Shown here: piece by piece, positions 1 through 19,256 of the stretch | Layout of the letters: every line of letters begins with the position of its first letter | How positions within the stretch are numbered: the first letter of the stretch is position 1 | NCBI GenBank assembly: GCA_015698045.1 | Contig: BLAL01000246.1 | Coordinates: forward strand, 744,001-808,000 | Length of the DNA stretch: 64,000 nucleotides | Source of the DNA: Rhizophagus clarus | Lineage: Eukaryota; Glomeromycota; Glomeromycetes; Glomerales; Glomeraceae | Direction: 5' to 3' | The notes under the pieces: model-generated | What the model saw: the letters and a program-made list of their open reading frames with translations, nothing else | The model's database searches: none | What the model was told of the DNA's origin: nothing | Position numbers and translations under genes: made by a program

Positions 1-167
1 TAAAGAAAGCTATATTTCAAATGGAGGATAGAAGCAAAATCATATTCCTGTAAATCACGTCATTAATTAGGTAAAAATTTACCGTAATTTACTGGCTGTG
101 TCACGACGAAATCGAATTTGAAAAAAAAAAAAATTTCTCATGGTTCTTTTTAAGATTAGAAATTAGA

Positions 168-748
168 ATGACTCTAACAAAAACATTGATTCCGAAAGCC
201 AAAAATGGGGTTGGTGCTTTTGTTTTTTCATGTCGCAAGATTGAATTCAATTATTGTGAACGTAGCGGAAGTAGTTATGGAATGATGTAAGGAATTTATT
301 TTATTTTTATTTCATAAAAAAAAAGTTGAATAAAATTCTTCTCAAATAAATTCTTGTGTATTTAGTAAATATCTTCAAAATCATTTAATTCCTTTTGCAA
401 AGATAAATCCACAGATAGAAATTGTGGTGACACCTCGTCCGTCAAAACATCCTATCGTTACTGGAACATATAGTTAGTCCTAAATGTTTTTTTCTTTGTA
501 CCGTTTTTTAATGTTTTCTTAGCTTCTTCTTACACATAATTATTTATTTGATTATAATAGTGAACCTCAAACAAAAGCAAATTTGTGTTAAAAATAAAAA
601 TCCTGATGAAATTGCTGAAATTGTACAATTGATACGTGATAATACGGGAGTTTCTACAAAAAAAAGGTTTAAAAAACCAGTTATTTCAACAACTAAAAGT
701 ATTAGAGGTATTTGGAGTCCGTTCCATACTCGACCGCATTTAATTTAA
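168..748 (+). CDS. MRPL43: Mitochondrial large-subunit ribosomal protein mL43 (L51/S25/CI-B8 fold)
   Basis: Three exons join in frame: 168-286, 366-472 and 561-748, giving 137 residues, the usual size for mL43. The introns are GT-AG (GTAAGG and GTTAGT donors). The spliced protein shows the family landmarks in order: an N-terminal basic segment followed by FNYCERSGSS, then IEIVVTPRPSKHP in the middle, an ICVKNKNPDEI segment, and the C-terminal KKPVISTTKSIRGIWSPF signature. Proteins of this family are components of the mitochondrial 54S/39S ribosomal subunit and share the thioredoxin-like fold of complex I subunit B8. The start at 168 is the first ATG that opens this frame. A leaderless basic N-terminus is normal for this family. 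Identification rests on motif recognition; no alignment was run. Confidence 0.9.
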
Positions 749-1088
749 ATTTCAGATTTTTCTCAAATTTTTAAATAAAACATTAGTAATAATGCGTACA
801 TCTTTTCCCAAATTTATTTAAATTAAAATCGCGAAGTTTTTTTTGCCAATAAATAATAATTGAATTCATACATTTGATTTTAAAAAGATGAAGAAATAAA
901 GTCACGTGAAATTTTAGATTATTATGACTAAACCATCTGAGGGAAATATTGGCCAATAAAGACAATTAATCAAAATCGGACGATTCTTGCGTTGTAGAAA
1001 TAATGATCCGATTTTTCTAAAACTAAAACTATAAATTTGTCACTTTTTTTCCTTTAAAAAAATTATAAAAAAAAAAATAGTATAAAAA
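749..1088. other. Intergenic spacer, promoter of the epimerase gene
   Basis: 340 bases of AT-rich DNA between the mL43 stop and the next start. It holds a CACGTG box at 903-908 and a CCAAT-type motif (ttggccaataaag) near 949. No coding potential is seen; the minus-strand open frame at 783-965 has no recognisable protein features. Confidence 0.5.
903..908. promoter_or_regulatory. CACGTG E-box upstream of methylmalonyl-CoA epimerase
   Basis: Perfect CACGTG palindrome about 180 bases upstream of the MCEE start. This is the core site of bHLH factors of the Cbf1/Pho4/USF type. The function here is inferred from position and from recurrence upstream of other genes in the window. Confidence 0.35.
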
Positions 1089-1899
1089 ATGTTTCATTTA
1101 TTTAAAAATATTTTTCCAAAAAACATTAATGCCATAAGCAACTCTACACTTTTATCTCGAACGTTAAATACTAAAAATATCGGTGTATTTAGTGCATTTA
1201 GTAAATTTAATAATAATATTTATTTTGAAAGATACCAAAATAAATATTTCTCTTCTTTTTCTTCGGTATCTTTTATTGCAGGAGCGAATACTAGTAACAT
1301 ATCAAATGTAATTAATATTTGTATATTATATAAATATAGGTCGTGCACTTAAAAAAAAAAAAAAACAAAATTTTTACATCTATTTAAATTGCAGGATCAT
1401 CCATTGTGGAAATTGGGACATTTAAATCATGTTGCTATAGCAGTGCCAAATATTGACAATGCTATAAATTTTTACAAGAATATTTTAGGCGTAGATCAAG
1501 TTAGTGAAGCAGTGGTAAGTTACTTTCCAAAATTCATTTTTTAATAATTCAATAAATAAACGTATTTTTTTTTTATTTTGATGATAGCCACAACCTGAAC
1601 ATGGAGTATATACAGTATTTGTTAATTTAGGTAATACAAAAATTGAATTATTATATCCATATGGTGAAAAATCTCCTATACAAAATTTTTTAGAAAAAAA
1701 TAAAAATGGTGGTATTCATCATATTTGTATTGAAGTTAATGATGTAAGTAATGCTGTCAAAGATTTATTGGACAAAGGTATTAGACCATTGGACCCTGAG
1801 CCAAAAATTGGTGCCCATGGTAACCCTGTTGTATTTTTACATCCAAAAGATTGCGGTGGTGTCTTGGTTGAATTAGAACAAGTTAATAAAAAAAATTAA
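1089..1899 (+). CDS. MCEE: Methylmalonyl-CoA epimerase, mitochondrial (VOC superfamily)
   Basis: Exons 1089-1307, 1395-1514 and 1588-1899 join in phase 0 and encode 216 residues. The enzyme interconverts (2R)- and (2S)-methylmalonyl-CoA, linking propionyl-CoA carboxylation to methylmalonyl-CoA mutase. Residues 1-73, all in exon 1, are rich in Ser, Asn, Lys and Arg and nearly free of acids, which fits a mitochondrial presequence. The catalytic part starts at about residue 75 with LGHLNHVAIAVPNIDNAI. Likely metal ligands of the VOC fold are His85, Glu133 in NTKIELLYP, His157/158 in GGIHHICIEV and Glu208 in GVLVELEQ. Length after removing the leader (about 140 aa) equals the bacterial enzyme. 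Its presence suggests a B12-dependent propionate route, but no mutase is visible in this window. Confidence 0.92.
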
Positions 1900-2243
1900 A
1901 TGAGCTGTTTATTAGTATAAAATATTATTAATATATTATATATATGTTTATTTAGCTCTAAAAAACTCTAGTATATATTTAATCTAAATTAATTATCAGT
2001 ATATATATTATGTTTAATTTATTTAAAATAATTGTTAACTGTGAAATAGATAGTATATATATATTATAAGAAAGTAATTAATATTGGCATTCTAATCTAA
2101 AGAGAAGGCCAACTGAATAGTCTTTGGGAAAAAAAATTAAATGTTTTTGTTTAATCCAAAATATAGATATTAAATTATAATCATGTATATCATGTATAAA
2201 ATGTATCTATGTATCAGCTATATCAACTATATTCTATACCATT
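1900..2243. other. Convergent intergenic spacer
   Basis: 344 bases between the stops of MCEE (+) and the Ca2+-ATPase (-). It is AT-rich with short TA-rich tracts (tatatata near 1940 and 2060) and presumably carries both 3' ends. Nothing else is seen. Confidence 0.4.
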
Positions 2244-5926
<3,683 letters not shown>

Positions 5927-6974
5927 TTCCGTATGATGGGAAAAAGATATTTTTTCGTAAAAGATTTTTCGCTGTGGATATTTATAAGATGACTGATCAA
6001 AAAAATTTAAATTTTATCCAATTGTAAAAAAGCTCAGGAAAATCGGTGATGCACAAACTGTACACAAGTATTTTCTTCACGGAAAGGTTACAGCAATAAT
6101 TATTGAAATAAACAATCCTTTTATGGATAAGACACAGCATGAATATAAATAAATCCAGCATTCGAGCAATTGCGGCGTAGCTATTTCAAGCCTCGTTGTT
6201 GCCACGTATGGAACACGAAAAGAAAAAACAAATTTCTGATTCTAATTATGGATAAGCTATTTTGTGCAAAAAAAAAACAAAAAAAAAAGGGTTAAATTGT
6301 TGAACTTACAATTTCTCGGAAATCTCTCCACCTGGCTTATTATTTTTCGGTGAAAAATAGCAAAGATTTTGAAAATAAAGAATAAAAAAAAGAAATTAAC
6401 TTTTATGAATTAAAAGAAAAATTACGGGGCTTGTTATTTGATTTATAAAGGCTTATTTGATGTGTTTACGTTTGCCCAGTGGCTTCATTTCAATAAATGC
6501 TTATTGCTTATATCGTTAAGCCATTTCTTAAAAATTTTGAACGTTATAATTAAAATCACGTGCAAAAGACGCTGATCGAGCAAAATAAGAATAAGCAAAT
6601 GATTAAAATGATTACAAAATTTTGCTTAAATCGACATTATAACAATATAATTAGTATTACAAAACTTGATGACGCAACAGAATAAGAATAAACTGGTACT
6701 TTTACTAGTAATGATCTAATTGCGAAGTTTTAATTTATCTTCTTCATAGATTGATCATTATTTATTTCTATTTATAATTTTATTAAATTATTAAATTATT
6801 AAATTAGGTACGAATTAAATATGTTCAAAAATGACATCATCTTAACATTCTAATTTATTATGAGAAAATAAATAAATAGTTATATGTATGCAAATGTGCA
6901 CAACTAATTTTTCTTATGTGGTATTTTATATTACTATATCGTACCTAACTAATACATTGAGATCTCGTTTACCA
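5927..6974. other. Upstream region of the SPCA ATPase gene
   Basis: About 1 kb between the SPCA start and the MED23 stop, both on the minus strand. It contains the SPCA promoter, a CACGTG box at 6557-6562 and A-rich tracts. No gene is seen. Confidence 0.5.
6557..6562. promoter_or_regulatory. CACGTG E-box upstream of SPCA ATPase
   Basis: Perfect CACGTG in the context aatCACGTGcaa, about 630 bases upstream of the SPCA start codon. It is one of several copies in region 1 promoters. The regulatory role is inferred. Confidence 0.3.
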
Positions 6975-8390
6975 TTATAACCTTAATCTATTTTGTACAG
7001 GTAATTTTAATAACCTAATAAGTCCGTTGATGAACATATCACTTACAATGATAGGTTTAACATAATGTCTATAAAGGATAAGAAAGGATTAAGAATAATA
7101 TAAGAAATGATGAAAAAATAATTAATTATTATAAAAGGATACAAAAAGTCATAGATTTGTTCCAATGCTAAAGTACTGTCTCCGCATTCTTCCAATTTCA
7201 TATTTAAAGTTACTTCATTTAAATGTTGGATGAAAGTCCGTAAAAACTATCAACAGATTAACAATTAAAAAATTTTTCAATTTTGCAATAAAATAGTCTT
7301 AATCACTTACCGTTTGAATAAATAAAATATTATTTTCAAATCTATATATTAATGGTCCAACCAAAGCGCATAAATAAAGTAATTGTATATCTGTCTTAAT
7401 TCCATTTATCATTAATAATTTAGCTAAAAAATCTTGTACAACTTCAATATTTGAATAATGTAATAAACTATGTATAAATGTTAAGAAACTATTAGCTGCG
7501 TTAGTTCCAAAATTATGTAAATTAGATCTGTAATCATTAAATATATATGGGAACATCGTTGAAAATGGTTGCTCCGAATTTGGTGATAAAAATTGTTGTA
7601 AAGGATCTATCGATTGAAAATGTGACCTGTTATGATATGTTCTTGATAATAAAGGATCACATCCAGACTAAAAAATTTAAATTTTAGTTAGAAAAAAAAG
7701 AAATAATTGGAGTGACATATATTAGCTAATATATCTTGACCACGTGCAACCAACCATATTTTTTTAAATCGTGTAACCTAAAATTCATACCCCACCCTAT
7801 AATACATGTCACTGCACTAATAATATAAATTTTTGATATCTTACTATATTACAAGGTTGAGAGAATTCTCCAAGATGTGGATCTGTTTGAATTAGTACTA
7901 ACATCTCATCAAACATTTTGTCCACAAATTCTTTCGTAGGTAAGAATGAATATAATAATCCTATAGCGTGTAGAACAATAGGCTGTACCGCGGCATGCAT
8001 TCTTCCATTCATTAAAATAATTTCTAACGTATATTTGACGATATCCTGTGAACTAACGGGTGTTGCTAAGATCTCAACACACGTAATATGCAAAGCTCGA
8101 ACAACCGGATTTGGAATTTCTTGAAAATGGCGTTCTGGAAGTTTTGTGTTCGTCTTTGGAGCACATTTTTGCGGTTCCATATCTGTAAAAGATATATTAC
8201 TTTAGTCCACATTTTATCATAGACAAAGTTATAAAAGTAACTCACGGTTGGCCAATTTATGAAAAACTTTTTCAAAATACGAAGAATCAAAAAGTCCTGA
8301 GAATAATAATTCGTTAGTCCCGTAATTCAATAATTCATTAGCAAAATCGTACTCGTCAAAGTCTATTTGAAAAAAAAGTTAATAATATAC

Positions 8391-8424
<34 letters not shown>

Positions 8425-11400
8425 TAGTTTAAATTACCTAATAACTTTATTAATTTTGAACAAATTGCTGAATCTCGAAGAGTAGGCGCGGAATAATAAT
8501 AACACAACAATTCCCTCACAAAGCTTAAAGGTGTTTGATGAAACCTATAAATTTGACCAAATTCATCCAATAATCTTGCCAGCATTTCCGTTTCACTAAA
8601 TTCAATTAATCTACCAATTACTAAATCTAATATAGGCAATGATTTCCTTATAGCGCTAGTATAATATATTGGCATATTCGTAGCTGTTAATGGTGGATCT
8701 AATTTCTTTGCAACAGCTTCGTATTCATCAAATCCACCCATCGCATATGCCTCATATTGAAAATATTCGGGATATCTTTCAAGATATTTCATAAGCTTGT
8801 CATGATGATCATCTTCAATCCAATATCTGTGAGTAAATCCCAATGATATAAAATAATTTACTCTCCCTGAATATTCTTCAGACTTGAATAAAAGAAAATC
8901 CAATATTTTAAATGCTGTTGTATTCTTTTCTCTCTGCCCTCTTATAAGCGCAAAAAGGACATGTTCAAATGCGAGGATTTGATATCTCCATATTAACTCT
9001 TCAAGCATTTTATAACACTTAAAAGAAAATTATTAAAAGTAAAAGAAATTGTTAAAAGTTTGAATAAATCAATTTTATCACATAACTAATTCCTTCTTAC
9101 CACTTCAATGGAAGGACTACTAGAATCATTATCTATCTTTTCGATGATAAAATCGATTAATACTGTTGTATATGTGGCCATCCTGGAAGGTGGAAATTGT
9201 AATAACACCTTTCTTAGAGCTAAAAAAAACGGTAATAAAATTAAGTCCACTTAAAAAAAAGTACATTGTAATTAATATTTTAAACGAGGAAACTTTACTG
9301 CTCATCATATCCGGATTTAAACTTTTACTATAGCATCCAATTTTCCACAAGGAACATAGAAATATTGATTGATTCTCGAGTTTAGAATAATATTCCTGTA
9401 ACGATGCTTCATCTTCTGATGCCAATTTTTCATCCATAACCAATTTAAATAAGTTTCCTATTGATAAAACTGCATTAATCTGTTTAAATAGATTATAAAT
9501 CAGAACTATACTATAAAATATTTAGTAAGGATACAAAGTAAAAGAAATATTCATATTTACTTACATCTTTATCAGATACAGAAGGAACTTTCGCTGATTC
9601 TTCTTGTTGTAAAAAGAAACTATGTAAAGGTTCAGGAAAATAATTTAAAGTCGTAACTGACCATTCTAATGGCTGAACGTATATATTTCGAAGTAGTTCG
9701 TGAATTGTTTCGAGTTTCATGTTGTCAAGTCCTCTAAACTTAATCAACCTAGCTAAAGTAAAAATCATATATCTTGCCAATAATTCAGATTCTGAAAACC
9801 AAGTAGGATTGTCCCTTTTCGGGTCTTCTATAGATTTTATGAACTTAATGTCCGTTTGCATCATCTAAAGATAATAACATTATTTTAATATTTTAATAAT
9901 GTGTTTGGCCATTTTTCATTTGTATTATTTACCATAATGTGTATAGCAAACATTTCAGCATCGCGATAAGTCTGTCGATGATCCAAATAGGATACTGAAT
10001 GTTTTATATAATGTAAAAGGTCAGGAGCTTTAGAGGAATATTTTAAGAATCGAAGAAATCTATGGCAAAATAATTGCAAAATAGTATGTTGCCATCTTAA
10101 AGACTGCTCTGGTAATGATTCTGTCTTTGAATTGCTTTCCGCATGACTCTTTAATAATTTATCAAATTTTTTAAATTTTTCGAGAATTGTTTTAACCATA
10201 AGTTCAAGTCTAATAAAATTATATCAAACAACGATTAACCATAAAATCAATTGTGAACAACAACTAAAATATAATCAACAGTTAACTTACGACCAAGGAG
10301 CACTATATACAATTTTGTAAACTACGTCTAAGGTATAAGGTGATACACAGGTTATTTTTTGTTCTTCAGCAGGGAAGTTGAATGTTAGTTTGTCACCAAG
10401 CATCATCTTATAAATGAGTTGTTCAAGTCTAGAGAATTTATTATTTAAAAATATTAACGCTTTAATCAGGAAAAAAAGTGTCAATAATATAACCATAAGA
10501 TAATTACCTGTGCTTATTATTGATATTTATAAAATCACATAATTTATAACTAACATTTCCACCTTGTGCGAATTTTGTCTCTGGAAATCCAAGTATACCA
10601 ATATCCATTAATCTATTAGGAACCGAATGGACATACAATGTATCAGCAACGGCATTTTGCTTAAGTTGACTGATAATGGCAATCTTTATTGTTTCTTGTA
10701 TTGGTAATTCTTTAAAAAGATCATGTGCCGCGACATTACCTAAAAATTTAAACGAGATTTAACTCATTAGAAAATAACAACAAATATTACATAAACATAT
10801 TGTACAAGCAGAAACATAATATACGTACTTTTGTATACATTTTGAAAATACTTTAATAAGTCATTAAGCATGGGATAATGAGACAAAGCACTAACAAGTT
10901 GTGGATATCTGGATTTTAAACTATTTCTATCCCTTATTGCTTGTCCTTGATGACCTATCTTTATAAAGTCGGAAAATAATGTTAAATGGAGAAGGTGTCC
11001 GACGGTAACCTGGCAAGCAATGAGAGTTTAAATTTTAAAATTAAAACTTACCGCGCATTGCAAAGATAAATCCCTCAAATTAAAAGCATCCACTGACACA
11101 ATTTGTTGGTCATTATATAGCTGAATAAGCATACTGAACAACCTTTCATCACTACCAAGATCCTTGGCAATAATTTCGTTTCCAATCCTTTCAATATCTA
11201 ATTTAATTTTTAAGATTAAATTATATAAATTGCAATCAAAAAAGATATAGAGAATTATCGAATAAAAATTTACGGAAAAGCTGTAGCAGCAACCAAATTA
11301 ATGTATTGTCCTTAGACAAAGTATTTTGCCGACTTGTAAAATTTTCTCCGTTTTTAGGATAAACCATATGATGAAATTCTTGCAAGACTTCCTCATACTT

Positions 11401-13386
11401 AACGTATCTAAATATCCAAAATCAATTAATTAGCAAGTAATTCACAACATTAATTAAGTTCCACTTTTACACGTACTCTGAAGCAACCAATCCATATAAT
11501 TGATCTCCGAGTTCAATAATAAGCTCCCAAAAATCCAAATTTTCAGGAATTAATGTATTTTTCATTTCTTCATTTAAAGAAGATTCTAAATTTCGGGATT
11601 AAAACTCTTGCGATTTAATTATTTTATTTCAATATAGAATTGATAAATCATCATTATACAAACCTTGCCTAAGTTCGCTAAAATTTGAATTAATTTGCAC
11701 TAACTTAATAACATCATGAATTTTAGTAAAAAGAGCTGCACGTATAGGTTCCAATCCAACAGAAGTCGGCTTTACGTCCTTTATCATTGCTTCAACTTCT
11801 TCAATAGGAGCACGTTGAAAAAACATATCTCGAAATTTTGAAACATGACTTGTTGCTTGACCTTCTTTTGTAAACTGTTCCTATTTATATACATAACTTT
11901 TGAATTGATATATACTAATCAAGAATAATTTTTCCATTTAATAATAACCTACATAATCATATTGAAACAGTTGATAACCTTCTAATTTTGAAAAGTCAAT
12001 ATGTTCATGAGGCCGGCTAAATTATGTTAACAAAATCAATATAAGTAATAATAATTATAATGTAAATTGTAATAAATATTATTTATTTTAACCAAAAACC
12101 TGTAATGTGAAACCAAAGGCCATGCAGCATCTATCAAATAAAATGAAATTAGATTAACAAAGCAATCAATTCATTGATTAAATCAAAAATATCAAAATAC
12201 CAGGAGGAATCATTAAGAAGGCAAGACGTCTTCGACGTTGCGATAATTCATTAATAAAATTCTCCAGCGTCCAATGAACCTTTATGAATTGCCCTCTTAC
12301 GGGTGGTCCATATAGTTCATGTATCTTCAATGAAAATTTCAAATAATGTGTTATTGTAGGAATAAAACAAACAATATTGTTTTAATTATAAATATCTCAC
12401 TTGTTCAATAATCTGATAATGTGATACACAACCCACTCCTCCACAATCTTTTCCAACTAGAAATATATCAATGACCTCCTTTCCTTTTTTTACACAATCA
12501 AGTTCTGTTTTTGTGAGATTATCCTTAAGTGATTCAATTTGCTTTAAAATGTTCTTTATAATATCTGTAGCCAAAAATGAAATCTCAATCATAGCATGTG
12601 GATATTGCCGAATAATTATAATCATAAAAGAAAGAATTCCATTCCATAACTCTGGGCAAGAAATGTTAAGTTGCGCCGTAAGATATTCGAAAATTGCTGG
12701 AATGGGAACTGAAAGAGCAGGCTGAAGAACTGATGATGGGTTTGAAATATCACCGCCAAGACCCAATAGCAATCCATATGTTGTAGGAGAGTCTGTTATT
12801 AAAGCTCCAAATAATGATAAAATAAGACAAATGCGTTGCCACGAAGGCCGAAGTAAACCAACAATATAATTTATAATCTCGCCCTGATTATCATTGTCAT
12901 AAATCGTTGGTCATTATTTCTGATATTATAATATTTCACCGCATTAATTATTATTCGTAAATACCGTATTCCCAACGGCCGAAGATGCCCTAAAAAACTC
13001 TGTAACTAGTTTGGTAATTGTATCAGATTGCTCCAATTCCAATCCTTCTTCAGGGTTTATCGGGTACTTTCTCTCCCTCTTCAGTTTCTTTACTGGCTGA
13101 TCAAAGATGCTGTATACCGGATTATTGATTAATTATTTAATAATTTGGTATAAAAAGTCATAAACCTGATTAAATACCCATTATATAAACCCTCTAGTGG
13201 ATCTGATTGATTTGTTTCCTTGATTAAATAGATAAATAAGAAAAGAACTTTCGCGTAAATTTTCATATATATATATTTTTTTTTTACAATACTAAATACG
13301 TTAATTCTAAATACCCGCTCAGAATTTTTTTCACGAGCCTCAATAGTTTCCGCAAGCAGTACTTTAAAACTATCTACGGGATCCAT
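6975..13386 (-). CDS. MED23: Mediator of RNA polymerase II transcription subunit 23 (MED23)
   Basis: A long gene of about two dozen exons on the minus strand, roughly 1,300 residues, close to animal MED23. Recognition comes from several blocks. Exon 9018-8437 has the LERYPEYFQYEA, KKLDPPLTATNMPIYY and LPILDLVIGRLIEF stretch. Exon 8180-7850 reads EIPNPVVRALHITCVEIL. Exon 9864-9565 has LNYFPEPLHSFFLQQ. The C-terminal exons give FLTFIHSLLHYS and LLYLCALVGPLIYRF. I place the true end in a small last exon, 7068-6975: splicing 7143 to 7068 over a 74-nt intron gives a tail ending KLPVQNRLRL at a TAA (6977-6975). Reading through the intron gives an unrelated hydrophobic tail. MED23 is a Mediator tail subunit linking activators to Pol II. 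It is absent from budding yeast, so its presence fits an early-diverging fungus. Some internal splice sites were not individually verified. Confidence 0.88.
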
Positions 13387-13473
13387 TAAATTTAGTTCAT
13401 AAAAGTTAAATGATAAAATAAATACAAATCAAACTTTTGATATAGCGAACTCAATATAATGAATTTTAATAAT

Positions 13474-13479
13474 CACGTG
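13474..13479. promoter_or_regulatory. CACGTG E-box (1 of 3) in the MED23/PRMT5 promoter
   Basis: Context aatCACGTGata; about 90 bases from the MED23 start and 340 from PRMT5. Confidence 0.4.
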
Positions 13480-13535
13480 ATATTTAGCCAATCAAGAGTC
13501 GACTGTAAAAATCAGGTATCATATATGATGTGTCC

Positions 13536-13541
13536 CACGTG
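13536..13541. promoter_or_regulatory. CACGTG E-box (2 of 3) in the MED23/PRMT5 promoter
   Basis: Context tcccCACGTGtttg, in the middle of the divergent promoter. Confidence 0.4.
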
Positions 13542-13728
13542 TTTGATGATCTGCGTAGAAAATTGATCAGTCAGACCGGAATTACGGCATTAAGAAATTA
13601 CGAATGTGACAAATAATGGGGATGACAAACAAGTTTTTACTAACCGAAAAAATTCTCTGTCCCCAGAATACTTAATAAAAATGAGAAAGTAAAGGGTGTG
13701 ACACGGGTGACAAATACTTTACTATGAT

Positions 13729-13734
13729 CACGTG
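13729..13734. promoter_or_regulatory. CACGTG E-box (3 of 3) in the MED23/PRMT5 promoter
   Basis: Context gatCACGTGatt, an extended 10-base palindrome about 80 bases upstream of the PRMT5 start. Confidence 0.4.
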
Positions 13735-13812
13735 ATTCTGCTCCGCCCCCATAAAAGGAAACAAAGCATTTGAATGCATTATGCAAGAAAATTTTCTCTT
13801 TTCTTCGAAGTC

Positions 13813-16789
<2,977 letters not shown>

Positions 16790-17350
16790 ATGAGTTTTTA
16801 ATCAAAAGTATCAAATTATCAAATTTAAATTTTAAAAATAAAGGATAATTTAATATCAACGGTCGTGATATAAATAAAAAAACGGGGGGGGGAGAATGAT
16901 TTAAGTTGTTCCGATGTGCATACAAAAAAAAAGAAAAAAATTTCTAATTGGCCAAATAATTTGTTAAAGCAAACAAAGGTTACTTGTACAAAATAAAGTT
17001 AAATTACGTAGTTGTTGGAATTTTTAAATCAAAAGGAATTGAAAAAAAAAAAAAAAATAAAATGCTATTAAAACTTTCTTATAACATTCAAGTTCAAAAT
17101 CTGGAAGTTTCAAGTCTTCGGCCAGTACTCAAAAGTAATTAACAAGAAATGATATTTAAACTTATTCACAAAATCGACTTATATCCAATAAAATTATTTT
17201 TAATTCTTCAAAAAAGTGTTGTATGGTTTTTTTAATTATTTACAAAATAATATGATGTTATGATAATATACATATTTTTGTGACTTTAATGTATAATATT
17301 ATTAAATTACAATAAATTATATAAATTTTCTTAATAAATTTTCATGTTTT
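16790..17350. other. Convergent intergenic spacer PRMT5 / SCCPDH
   Basis: 561 AT-rich bases holding both 3' ends. A run of nine G (aacggggggggga) sits near 16885, and poly-A tracts lie near 17043. No coding sequence is seen. Confidence 0.4.
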
Positions 17351-19059
17351 CTAATAAAATTGACCTTCAATAACATTGAATTCTATTCCATTATCTTTCA
17401 ATCTTTGCAACAAAGTAGTTTTTCCAAATGCAACACTTGGCGTACAAACACCTTTAGGAATATTTGATTTTTCTTTTAATAGGGTATAAGCACATTGAAC
17501 AACTGTGATCGGAGTTGTTACATAACCCGCTTCAGGTCCTCTGACTTCAGTTACAATTTCAATATCTGGTTGTAAATTAGATAATACAGATAAAGGTTTG
17601 TCATGTTCTATAGAATTAATTAAATCCAATTCCTCATTAGTCAATCTTTTTTTTGATATTCCCTTAGCATAAAAACGATGATAAAAGCTACACTGCTGAA
17701 TTTGTTCAAGTGTAGGTCCATCTTTTGAAAAAAATCCTATAATAAAATTAAAATTAGAAAATAATTAATAAATGAAATAATCTAACATAACAAAAAAAAA
17801 TTAATAATTTTGTTACCGAAACTAAAGAATTTTGGGTATTTAAGAAGTAAATTTCTTCCCCATTCATATCTTGCCAAAAACTTAAATATTGAACCACTAA
17901 GCATCATCATTGCAAGATATCTGAACCTGCTGAAGACAAGATACGAAGAAATTTGAGCAGGAAGAACACCTGTATTATACTTAATATCTAAATGTTGTCC
18001 TAATTTCAAAACAGAAAGATCAGTAGTGATAGAAGGAATAATATATCCATTAACTCGATTATCAAATTTTCTTGACGGCAGCATGTTAAGTTTAGGACCA
18101 ATCCTAGATACGATTGGACGGTTGGCATGTTTTCTTAGCTCACGAAGACTATTAACGTTAGAAATGCTATATACTGTTTATGAATAAAAAAAAAATCAGT
18201 TTATGAAATAATACTTTAAAAAAGAAACCCAGTAAGGAAAAATAAAATTTACTAAGTGAAGCATAGGTTCCATAATTTCCACGCATGCCAGCACTACCTG
18301 CGCATAATCCGGAAAAAATTTCTATTTGAGAGGGAATTGCACCCCTGACATCTAGCTGTTGCTTAGTGAACAGTAAACCCATATCCGCAGGAATCTTAAA
18401 AAAAAAAAATTATTATTACGTATACAAATAAATAAACAAATAAAAATCACAATTATCGATTTTAAATAACATACACTGTCATAACCACAAGCGGGAACAA
18501 TGGATACATTTTTTGATCTTGCAGTGTCATCGTACGTTAACTGAATTCGTTCAATATATTCAACTTCACCTTTGAGAATTAAAATATAAATTAATTTAAT
18601 AAATTTTTAAACTTAATACAAATATAATTACCTGATATATCAATATAATTCGCATTGTTCTCTATGCAGGCTTTCACAACAGGTTCACCATATAAACGAA
18701 AGGGTCCAACGCAATCAATGAAAACTTTAGCTCTTTTAGCCAATGCATGTAATGTTTCCGGATTGGAAACGTCAGCAACAATAATTTCCGGTTGACGTAC
18801 ATTATTACTATTAGATATACTTATTATATTTGCAACCTCGAGAAGTCGTTGTTCGGAACGACCAGATATTGCCCACTTAAGCTTGTGTATCTCTTTTGCT
18901 GTGCGACATATTTCCTCAACAACAAATCTGCCAGTGAAGCCTTTATTATATAAAATAAATTTATTGTAACAAGTCAAAAAAAAAAAATTAAACAAACGTA
19001 AGAAAAAAATACAACTCACCTGTTGCACCGAACACAACAATATCGAGATCTTTTGACAT
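17351..19059 (-). CDS. SCCPDH: Saccharopine dehydrogenase-like oxidoreductase (SCCPDH family)
   Basis: Six exons close in frame to 442 residues: 19059-19020, 18940-18632, 18569-18475, 18394-18253, 18173-17817 and 17736-17351. The N-terminus has a Rossmann dinucleotide-binding motif, VVFGATGFTGR (about residues 8-18), followed by WAISGRSEQRLLEV and FIDCVGPFRLYGEPVVKAC, all typical of the membrane/lipid-droplet-associated SCCPDH group rather than true Lys1/Lys9 saccharopine dehydrogenases. A conserved VPACGYDS spans exons 3 and 4. A hydrophobic stretch (about 285-305, YLAMMMLSG) may associate with membrane. The C-terminal part has the EAGYVTTPITVVQCAYTLL segment. The physiological substrate of this family is unknown, so no lysine-pathway role is claimed. 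It is divergent to DBR1. Confidence 0.9.
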
Positions 19060-19256
19060 ATCTATTGTCAATATTACCTTTCGTGTTAAAAATATTTCAA
19101 AAAAATCGCACTCAACGGGTGTCTTATATCATCAGATTGACGATCATTATGACTAATTATGGATCAGTCAATTTCATATAAATTGCCTATCCTGACTATC
19201 GAATGAGATCACGCTCGATTTCTTTCCTACAAAGTTTACTACAAAGCTTACGAAAA
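19060..19256. promoter_or_regulatory. Short divergent promoter SCCPDH / DBR1
   Basis: Only 197 bases between divergent start codons. AT-rich, without a CACGTG box. Both transcripts must start within this stretch. Confidence 0.5.

Larger units (their letters stand above)
13387..13812. promoter_or_regulatory. Divergent promoter of MED23 and PRMT5
   Basis: 426 bases separate the two divergent start codons. The region carries three CACGTG palindromes (13474-13479, 13536-13541, 13729-13734), two of them in the wider palindrome TCACGTGA, and a CCAAT-type motif (gccaatcaa) near 13487. It is less AT-rich than most spacers. Two general gene-expression regulators sharing such a promoter may be co-regulated; that is inference. 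Confidence 0.55.
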
